A stretch of 11,185 bases of DNA, from NCBI GenBank assembly GCA_035490315.1, contig DATHET010000255.1:1-11185 (forward strand), in the 5' to 3' direction. Source of the stretch: JADJQU01 sp035490315. Lineage in GTDB: Bacteria > Planctomycetota > UBA1135 > GCA-002686595. A program made the translations under genes and the position numbers. Positions 1 through 4,659 of the stretch are shown one piece after another (position 1 is the stretch's first letter; each line of letters opens with the position of its first letter). Below the pieces are notes generated by a model, which worked only from the letters and a program-made list of their open reading frames with translations, did not search any database and had not been told where the DNA came from.

Positions 1-1
1 C

Positions 2-172
2 GCGGATCTTGCGGACTACATCCGCGACTGCGGCAGTAGCGTCGCCGAAGTGGCTGGCCGCGAGAAAAAGGCCCTGAGAGCTGCCCTGCAGGACCTCCGC
101 GAGCAGCGTGAATCCCTGAATTCCTCAGAACTTCTGCGAGCGCTGTCGGTCGAACTGAAACTAAAAGGGTAG
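2..172 (+). CDS. 3' end of an unidentified gene (56 residues visible)
   Basis: An open frame runs in from the left edge and stops with TAG at 170-172. It gives 56 residues rich in Ala, Leu, Glu and Arg, with a stretch (about visible residues 15-40) that looks like one long amphipathic helix. It ends in Leu/Lys-rich sequence. No family is recognisable from this fragment. The strand and tight spacing match the genes that follow, so it probably belongs to the same phage early region. The frame is open throughout with GC-rich third positions, which supports real coding. A small regulatory or recombination accessory protein is possible, but nothing in the sequence decides this. The true start lies outside the window. 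Confidence 0.55.
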   Translation, partial: ADLADYIRDCGSSVAEVAGREKKALRAALQDLREQRESLNSSELLRALSVELKLKG

Positions 173-188
173 CGCCTTAGCGCTTTCT
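171..188 (+). terminator. Weak hairpin after the first gene, possible terminator
   Basis: Right at the stop codon of the left-edge gene, AGCGC (171-175) and GCGCT (180-184) form a 5-bp inverted repeat with loop CTTA, followed by a short T-rich run (TTTCT). The stem is short and the T tract broken, so this is at best a weak rho-independent terminator. It sits in the only intergenic gap (173-219) before the long gene chain, which is why it is listed. Confidence 0.18.
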
Positions 189-219
189 GGTTTCACTTGC
201 GCCCGTACGATGCCTGGTC

Positions 220-465
220 ATGCAGGCCATCGTTGACCGCGATTGCAACGCGGACACTATTGACCGAGGCGGAATCGCTCCGTTGAGCGGGCCGGCGCGA
301 GCGATAGTGCTCGACCTCGTGCGGGTGCGGGGGGTTAGCGAGGCCGCGCGCACGCTGAAGGTCTCGCGGGGGGCCATGGCGAACATGGCCCGCGGCCGCC
401 CCGTACTCGCGGGGACGCGCGCGCTCGCTCTCCAGTGGATTCGGAGGACGCATGGGACCCCGTAG
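220..465 (+). CDS. Small helix-turn-helix DNA-binding protein
   Basis: This ORF encodes 81 residues. Residues about 38-60 (GVSEAARTLKVSRGAMANMA) read as a classic helix-turn-helix: an Ala-rich first helix, a turn at LKVS, and a recognition helix starting at SRGAM. The length and single domain fit a small phage regulator or a partner of the excisionase-like gene that follows. The ATG at 220 has no good ribosome site. A TTG at 283, preceded by GAGGCGGA (266-273), would start at Leu22 and keep the whole DNA-binding domain, so the start is uncertain. The last 14 bases overlap the next gene. What it binds is unknown; a role in the lysis/lysogeny decision or early transcription is inference only. 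Confidence 0.6.
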   Translation: MQAIVDRDCNADTIDRGGIAPLSGPARAIVLDLVRVRGVSEAARTLKVSRGAMANMARGRPVLAGTRALALQWIRRTHGTP

Positions 466-850
466 AAATGGCGCGGCCCGGTCGCTTGTGGTGAGCGCCG
501 GGCCGAAGATCGCGGGTACGACCGACGGGGAATATGCCGGGGGCATGCCGAATGTGCAAGGCCTCGTCGTCGTTCCGCTGGAGCGGCTCCGGGAAGTGCT
601 GGCGGCCGTCGTCGCGGAGCACGTCCCTGCCTCCGGTGACCAGCCTGTTGCGCCGGTGCTCGTGAACGGCACCGAGTTGGGCCGCCGCCTCGGCTGCTCG
701 CGCTCAACCGTGTTCCGGTTGGAGGGCGATGGAATGCCCAGCGTCCGGCTGGGCGATGTGCGGCGTTACGACCCACGCGACTGCCTCGCCTGGCTCAAGG
801 CACGCGAGGCGCAGCGCAGAGCTCGGGAGGCGATCGATGGCTCCGCTTGA
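452..850 (+). CDS. Excisionase/MerR-type helix-turn-helix protein
   Basis: This is a 132-residue protein. Residues about 71-118 match the pattern of the HTH_17 excisionase/AlpA-like domain: a first helix in TELGRRLGCS, a recognition helix in SRSTVFRLEG, then a wing in which MPSVRLGDVRRY leads to a final helix (DPRDCLAWLKAR). Such proteins act as recombination directionality factors or transcription activators in phages and integrated elements. The first 70 residues are not recognisable. The ATG at 452 is preceded by GGAGG (443-447, 4 bases away), better than the internal ATG at 545. It overlaps the upstream gene by 14 bases and the next gene by another 14. No integrase is visible, so excision versus regulation cannot be decided. 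Confidence 0.72.
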   Translation: MGPRRNGAARSLVVSAGPKIAGTTDGEYAGGMPNVQGLVVVPLERLREVLAAVVAEHVPASGDQPVAPVLVNGTELGRRLGCSRSTVFRLEGDGMPSVRLGDVRRYDPRDCLAWLKAREAQRRAREAIDGSA

Positions 851-1196
851 TGCGTGCCTCACCGCTCGGTGCGTCTTTTGCGGACTCGAGTTGCCGGGCG
901 GCTGCGTTTGCTCGCCCGAAAAGCAGCAGATTGCCCGCCGCGAACTCGGGCGCGACTGGCGCATGACTCGTGCCGAGCTGGCTACGCGCCGGTCACGCCC
1001 GAGCGTGACGGAGCGTGACGCCGCCGGCTTACAGCAGCCGTTCGTGGGCCGCCCCATCGTTGCCCTTTTTGGTGGCCGCTGCTGCGTGTGCGGTCGCGGT
1101 TACGCCGCCGGTCGAGACATCCTGTGGGACGGGCCGACCAAGCGCGCAGCGCACCACGGCTGCGGCCAGGCGGGCGAGGCCGATGGCCGTCGTTGA
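837..1196 (+). CDS. Small zinc-binding protein with PARP-like finger
   Basis: This gene encodes 119 residues with two Cys clusters. Near the N-terminus are C12-x2-C15 and C23-x-C25. Near the C-terminus the segment from G80 has C82-x2-C85-G, then about 20 residues, then H106-x2-C109. The second cluster follows the pattern G-x-C-x2-C-G-x(n)-G-x(n)-H-x2-C found in many small phage and actinobacterial proteins and resembling a PARP-type zinc finger, which suggests nucleic-acid binding. The frame is open upstream to 729, but the ATG at 837 has GGGAGG (825-830) at good spacing and gives the same 14-base overlap as its neighbours, so I chose it. It lies just before the replication initiator, so a replication or early regulatory role is plausible but not shown. 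Confidence 0.65.
   Translation: MAPLDACLTARCVFCGLELPGGCVCSPEKQQIARRELGRDWRMTRAELATRRSRPSVTERDAAGLQQPFVGRPIVALFGGRCCVCGRGYAAGRDILWDGPTKRAAHHGCGQAGEADGRR
992..1020 (+). repeat. Hairpin plus 10-bp tandem duplication
   Basis: GAGCGTGACG occurs twice in exact tandem (1001-1010 and 1011-1020). Just upstream, GTCACGC (992-998) is the exact reverse complement of GCGTGAC at 1003-1009, giving a 7-bp stem with a 4-base loop. It can also pair with the second copy at 1013-1019. The 10-bp period is not a codon multiple. It lies inside the zinc-protein gene, about 165 bases before the replication initiator. It could be a protein-binding site or an RNA switch; chance in GC-rich DNA is also possible. Confidence 0.35.
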
Positions 1197-2025
1197 ATCG
1201 GTTTACACCCGGGTGGCGAGGCGCATCTGCGCCCAGATCGCCTTCAGGGAGCTGCCGATACCCGGCAAGGCGATGTACTTCCTGTTTCGCTGCGGCCTGC
1301 ACGTCACGTCAGTCCCAGGTCTGTGGAGCGCCCGACGCACTGCTCTCGCCGAGGAGTGGGGCTTCACTTTGCGTGGGTTCGATCTCGAGTTCGCTCGGTT
1401 GGCGAAAGCTGGGTTCATTGAATCCGAGTGGAAGGCAGGGGTCGTTTGGATGCCGGGCGTCATCGACGACGACGATCCGCGAAACATCAACATCGTTGCT
1501 GGCTGGACTAAGCACCTCCGCCTCATTCCGGACTGTGACCTGAAGCGCCGCGGAGTCGCCGAGCTGAACAACTGGCTCCAACAGAGGAAGGACTGGTTTT
1601 CCAGCTACATGCTTGGACCGAATGGCCTCGAGAGCCCTGGAACCGTTCCCCCGAACGGTACACCCAAACCGTTGCGAGGAACCGTTCCGGCAAACGATCC
1701 CCCCGAACGGTTAGCGAAACACAGATCCGGATCCGGATCCGGATCTGGATCCGAAGAAGAAAAAGAAAAAGAATCCGGATCCGGATCCGGAGCGAGGAAC
1801 CGTAGGGGCCCGACCCAAGCCGCGGTCCGGAGCTGTGCAGAGGAGTTCGGGCTACCCGACGACACCCTCAGCGTGCTGGAGCTTGCAGCCCGTTACTCCG
1901 ACGCCGTTGGCCAAGGCGCCTGGCGACCTGTCAGCGACAACACGGACGCAGACCTACGCCAGTATCTGCTCTGGCTTCGGAAGGACGGACAGCTTCCGCC
2001 AGTCGAAAAAGTGAGGGCTCAATGA
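1183..2025 (+). CDS. Phage replication initiator (winged-helix, O-like)
   Basis: This 280-residue protein has an N-terminal domain (about 1-135) matching the phage replication/replisome-organiser pattern: a short RxxR helix region with FRELP, a winged-helix body (TSVPGLWSARRTALAEEWG, then FARLAKAGFIE), a strand VVWMPGVI, the NINIVAGW segment, and the typical IPDCDLK turn near 115-121. A linker (about 150-205) is low complexity, with a Ser-Gly run, an EEEKEKE stretch and more Ser-Gly. The C-terminal part (210-280) is helical and may contact a helicase or loader. The frame is open upstream to 1015, but the ATG at 1183 fits the family start, has GGCGAGG nearby and overlaps the previous gene by 14 bases. 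The linker-coding DNA holds the 13-bp repeats and hexamers listed separately, so the gene probably carries its own origin. The O-like role is inferred from motif memory, not a search. Confidence 0.72.
   Translation: MAVVESVYTRVARRICAQIAFRELPIPGKAMYFLFRCGLHVTSVPGLWSARRTALAEEWGFTLRGFDLEFARLAKAGFIESEWKAGVVWMPGVIDDDDPRNINIVAGWTKHLRLIPDCDLKRRGVAELNNWLQQRKDWFSSYMLGPNGLESPGTVPPNGTPKPLRGTVPANDPPERLAKHRSGSGSGSGSEEEKEKESGSGSGARNRRGPTQAAVRSCAEEFGLPDDTLSVLELAARYSDAVGQGAWRPVSDNTDADLRQYLLWLRKDGQLPPVEKVRAQ
1641..1718 (+). repeat. Six 13-bp iterons inside the initiator gene
   Basis: Units begin at 1641, 1654, 1667, 1680, 1693 and 1706, exactly 13 bases apart. All six start with AAC and have T at position 6. 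Three read AACCGTT and one reads AACGGTT, its reverse complement. The unit at 1654 has one change (AACGGTA) and the unit at 1693 is degenerate (AACGATC). The period is not a multiple of three, so it cannot come from a protein repeat. Only units 39 bases apart give similar peptides (GTVPP and GTVPA). Iterons of this kind inside an initiator gene are typical of lambda-like origins. Confidence 0.75.
1725..1791 (+). repeat. ATCCGG hexamer arms around an A-rich purine tract
   Basis: Five hexamers (three perfect ATCCGG, then ATCTGG and ATCCGA) run from 1725 to 1754, and three perfect copies from 1773 to 1790. Between them, 1753-1773 is all purine with 16 A and 5 G, the most A-rich spot noticed in the window. 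Segments 1726-1743 and 1774-1791 are identical 18-base perfect palindromes, so each can fold alone or they can pair with each other around a 30-base loop. The run encodes the Ser-Gly / Glu-Lys linker of the initiator. Confidence 0.75.
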
Positions 2026-2321
2026 CCGTGCGCGCATCGAGGTCGTCGCGAGCCCGGAACGTCGCGATCGCTGGCGTAGGCGAGCAGATCGAACGCAGCG
2101 AGGGCGAGGCGCAGACAGCCGGCGGTAGCAGCCGACTGCCGATCGTCGGATTCCGCATGTTCGCTGCCGATCGCGCTGAGTTTCGTCCAGTGAGTTTCGT
2201 CCTGAGCAGTAGCTGCTCTGTAGTTCCGCGGACTTGGGTGCTGAGACCACACCACCTCGCGAAGCGCTCCGATAGCCCCGGGGGTGCAGAGCACGCTGAC
2301 CGTGTGGGAGGTGCTCCGTGA
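2022..2321 (+). CDS. Hypothetical protein between replication and terminase genes
   Basis: A 99-residue ORF starts in an ATGA overlap with the initiator stop, has GTGAGGG (2011-2017) as ribosome site, and ends in a GTGA overlap with the small-terminase start. These junctions favour a real gene. The sequence matches no family I know: it is Arg/Ser-rich, has an Ala-Gly stretch near the start and a short hydrophobic patch (about residues 58-67), and shows no domain, signal peptide or clear secondary structure. Third positions look less GC-biased in its second half. The same DNA holds direct and inverted repeats (2177-2218), so it may be partly constrained as a DNA site. A non-coding packaging or regulatory segment is the main alternative. 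Confidence 0.42.
   Translation: MTVRASRSSRARNVAIAGVGEQIERSEGEAQTAGGSSRLPIVGFRMFAADRAEFRPVSFVLSSSCSVVPRTWVLRPHHLAKRSDSPGGAEHADRVGGAP
2177..2218 (+). repeat. Direct repeat and palindrome upstream of the terminase genes
   Basis: TGAGTTTCGTCC occurs exactly at 2177-2188 and 2191-2202, a 14-base period that is not a codon multiple. It is followed at once by GAGCAG (2204-2209) and its reverse complement CTGCTC (2213-2218) around a 3-base spacer. Shorter palindromes TCCGCGGA (2225-2232) and CCCCGGGG (2276-2283) follow. The place, about 100-140 bases before the small terminase start, is where cos or pac sites often lie, but nothing here proves packaging. Confidence 0.45.
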
Positions 2322-2950
2322 GCATCGAGCACAGCAACGGCAAGGCGCGTCCGACACTGCCGCGCTCGAGTGACCTGCGCCGCGTTGAATCCGCGGGGAA
2401 TCGGACGGAGGGCCGTGACGACGCAGGCCGCTTTGCGCCTGGCAATCGGGTCAGCATGGGCGCGCGCTGGAAGAACAGCGTCAAGCGCCTGCTCGGACGG
2501 GGTGCATCGGCGGAAGTTGCCAGCGACGTCGCTCGGCAAGCGTGGGGGCTCTACCTGGCCGTCATGCGCGAGATGCCGAGCGACGGACCGACGGTGCGCA
2601 TGCTCGCTGCACTGCAGGCGCGGCACGCCGCGCTGGCCGCCTACTTTACCGACCGTGCCGGTGAGCTCGGGCTCGACACGGCCGAGGGTGCCGCGGCTCT
2701 CGAGCGTGCGACCAAGGACGGTCAGCGCGCGGAGCGGCTCGCGGTTACTGCCCTGGACGTGGCGACGAAGCTCGCGGACAGCAAGCCTCGATCGGGTGAC
2801 GCACTGCCACCGTGGCTCGTCGCCGACACCGACGCTGCCACAGAATCGAACGGAGACGAGCGTTCCGCCGTCCAGACGACCCACGATGCATCCGACGCAA
2901 TCGACGCGGGCAGCACCGGCCATGGTGATCCGGAGGGCGACGCGGCATGA
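2318..2950 (+). CDS. terS: Probable terminase small subunit
   Basis: This is a 210-residue protein starting with GTG at 2318, with GGGAGG (2306-2311) at ideal spacing. Residues 33-43 (RDDAGRFAPGN) match the G-x-F-x-x-G-N opening seen in many phage small-terminase-like and DUF5681-type proteins. The middle (about 55-150) is almost all helix, with Ala/Leu-rich segments that could form the oligomerisation core. The C-terminal 60 residues are acidic, polar and probably disordered. I see no clear helix-turn-helix. The assignment rests mainly on its place directly upstream of the large terminase plus the N-terminal motif. A small subunit would bind the packaging site as a ring and regulate the ATPase. 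It overlaps both neighbours by 4 bases. Confidence 0.6.
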   Translation: MSIEHSNGKARPTLPRSSDLRRVESAGNRTEGRDDAGRFAPGNRVSMGARWKNSVKRLLGRGASAEVASDVARQAWGLYLAVMREMPSDGPTVRMLAALQARHAALAAYFTDRAGELGLDTAEGAAALERATKDGQRAERLAVTALDVATKLADSKPRSGDALPPWLVADTDAATESNGDERSAVQTTHDASDAIDAGSTGHGDPEGDAA

Positions 2951-3177
2951 CCAGACGAGCGTCTCATCGTCAGAGCGTTCGCGACGCATCGGCCTATCGG
3001 CACCACGTGCCGCGGTGTCAGCACGGCCTTGCGTTTCGGCTCTGCCCCATTGCGGACTGTGCGCACTACGACGGCGGCGGGACGCGGCCCATTCCGTATG
3101 AGCAGCTCGGGCTGATCCACCCCTTGCAGAGCGTGGGCCGGCGACGACGGGCCAGGCTGGAGGGCGAGGACGCATGA
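2947..3177 (+). CDS. Small Cys/His protein between the terminase genes
   Basis: This 76-residue ORF is joined by ATGA overlaps to the genes on both sides, with GGAGGG (2932-2937) upstream. It has H19, H20, C24, H26, C33, C38 and H40 in a short stretch (HHVPRCQHGLAFRLCPIADC), a spacing compatible with one bound zinc ion. The ends are basic: an Arg/His-rich N-terminus and RRRRAR near residue 66. This suggests nucleic-acid binding. No family is recognised. Lying between small and large terminase genes, it may help packaging, but that is a guess from position. Double overlap with confident neighbours is the best evidence that it is translated. Confidence 0.55.
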   Translation: MTRRASHRQSVRDASAYRHHVPRCQHGLAFRLCPIADCAHYDGGGTRPIPYEQLGLIHPLQSVGRRRRARLEGEDA

Positions 3178-4646
3178 CTGCAGGCCCGCGCGTTCGGGTG
3201 CGTTGCTTCACCGAGTTCTGTCGGCTCACCGGGCTGCAGCTCGAGCCGGGGCAGCTCGTATTCGCCAAGGTGGCTTACGACGGCCTCAACCCGGCGGACC
3301 TGCGCGGTCCTGAGCGTGAGCTCGCGGCCAGGATCTTCGGCGGCGTGGAGGTGGTGCCGGATGTCGCTCGCCCAGTCATCGTGCAGGTCAAGGGTCGCGA
3401 CGTCGGTGGTACGCGGATGAGCGCAGACCGAGCGGTGCACCTGGCCAACACGATTGGTCTGGATCGGCTGGACTGGTCCGAGCTTGCGTACTCGCTGTTC
3501 GGGGGACCAAAGCTGAAGCACGCGCGTGTGGCGCTGCGCTTTGCGCTGGCCAAGGCAAAGAGCCTGGGGCTCGCCATCGAGTCGGAGTCGAATGACGGCT
3601 TCACGATAGTTCGACACGATGGGCGCCGAGTCCGATTCGAGTGTTTCGCTGCATCGCGAGGCGGCGACACGGGGCGCGGCGTGCCGGTGGTCGTAGCTGT
3701 CCTCGACGAGGGCGCATTCTTCTTCGACGAGGCGACCGGCGTGGCCACTGGCGAAGCCGTTTTCGCCGCGATCGTTCCGCGTCTGCTGCCGGGTGGGCAA
3801 ATCCTCATCGTCAGCTCGCCATGGGCGGAGAGCGGGTTGCTGCACACGGAGTTCACGGCAAACTTTGGCAAGCCGACGACGGCGCTGGCGGCGTTCTGCC
3901 CAACCGAGCTCATGCGGAGTGACCCGGCGGTGCTTGCCACGAGCGCTCGGGAGGCGGTGCGTGATCCAGCGAACCATGCCCGCGAGTTCGGAGCGCAGTT
4001 CATGCCGCTCGGCTCCAGTCTGCTGCTAGACGGCACGAGCTGCGATCGGTGCGTCGACCATGACCGGCCGCTGGTCCTACCACCCGGGTTCGGCGCACGA
4101 CGGGTGCTCGTTGGGGACCTCGGTTTCGTTTCCGACCACTCGGCCTTTCTGGTACTCGCGGAGGCGGGCCAGAGCTTCCACCTCACGGACTATGTCGAGC
4201 TGGCTCCCGCTCCCGGTCAGCCGCTGAAACCGAGCCGGGTGATTGCGGAGTGTGCGGAGCTCGCGAGACGCAGCGTGTGCACGACGCTTTGCGCGGACGG
4301 CCACTACGCGGAGAGCGCGAAAGAACACCTGATGACTTGGGGCATGGGATTCCATCCGTTGCCGGCGAGCGCCTCGGGAAAAATCGCAATGTTCACGACG
4401 CTGCGCGATGTCATCCGCGAGGGGCGCTTGCGCATTCCGCACATTCCTCGGTTGCTCGAGCAGCTCAAGAGCATCGTGGCGCGTCCGACGCCGGGGGGCG
4501 GTCTGCAGATCAGCATGCCGCGACGACGTGGTGGAGGCCACGGAGATATCGCCGCTGCGCTCGCTGGCGCGGTCTGGATGCTCGAAAACTCGCGTCGCCA
4601 CCCCGTGCGTCGACGCATCGACTTGTCGAATCTGCCCGCAATGTGA
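3174..4646 (+). CDS. terL: Terminase large subunit (packaging ATPase/nuclease)
   Basis: The 490-residue length is usual for the family. The protein powers DNA entry into the prohead and cuts the concatemer. ATPase half: the P-loop is at K73-T80 (KGRDVGGT), with Lys at the start of the loop and Gly where classical Walker A has Lys. Lambda gpA has a similar deviant loop. Walker B is VVVAVLDE with D178 and E179, and the coupling motif SSP is at 214-216. Nuclease half (RNase H fold): candidate metal ligands are D315 in VGDLGF, D375 in LCADGHY and D458 in GHGDIA. The start overlaps the upstream gene by ATGA and has GAGG close by. All motif classes are in the right order with no frameshift, so the enzyme looks intact. 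Confidence 0.9.
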   Translation: MTAGPRVRVRCFTEFCRLTGLQLEPGQLVFAKVAYDGLNPADLRGPERELAARIFGGVEVVPDVARPVIVQVKGRDVGGTRMSADRAVHLANTIGLDRLDWSELAYSLFGGPKLKHARVALRFALAKAKSLGLAIESESNDGFTIVRHDGRRVRFECFAASRGGDTGRGVPVVVAVLDEGAFFFDEATGVATGEAVFAAIVPRLLPGGQILIVSSPWAESGLLHTEFTANFGKPTTALAAFCPTELMRSDPAVLATSAREAVRDPANHAREFGAQFMPLGSSLLLDGTSCDRCVDHDRPLVLPPGFGARRVLVGDLGFVSDHSAFLVLAEAGQSFHLTDYVELAPAPGQPLKPSRVIAECAELARRSVCTTLCADGHYAESAKEHLMTWGMGFHPLPASASGKIAMFTTLRDVIREGRLRIPHIPRLLEQLKSIVARPTPGGGLQISMPRRRGGGHGDIAAALAGAVWMLENSRRHPVRRRIDLSNLPAM

Positions 4647-4659
4647 GTGAGGCCACCAG

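Larger units (their letters stand above)
1641..1791 (+). other. Candidate phage replication origin
   Basis: The 13-bp iteron array, the palindromic hexamers and an easily melted A-rich tract lie side by side inside the putative initiator gene. Phage lambda has the same arrangement: its origin is four iterons within gene O next to an A/T-rich segment. The call is inference from layout. The A-rich tract here is only about 21 bases and is purine-asymmetric, which differs from lambda. Confidence 0.5.

Noticed and set aside
184..211. Sigma-70-like promoter TTTCTG...TACGAT before the first small gene
   Set aside because: The -35 match is poor and the -10 modest, so it is not better than chance in this gap.
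705..721. Inverted repeat CAACCG/CGGTTG resembling the iteron core
   Set aside because: It is a single copy inside the excisionase-like domain with no spacing partner, easily explained by codons.
1725..1791. GGATCC repeats and Ser-Gly linker as an engineered cloning artefact
   Set aside because: The run resembles a synthetic linker, but it is in frame within a natural-looking initiator next to iterons, and imperfect copies (ATCTGG, ATCCGA) fit natural decay better.
1931..3268. Long minus-strand ORF of 445 residues
   Set aside because: It lies opposite five coupled + strand genes with good ribosome sites. Long antisense frames are expected in GC-rich DNA, and the translation is Arg/Ser/Pro-rich without domain patterns.
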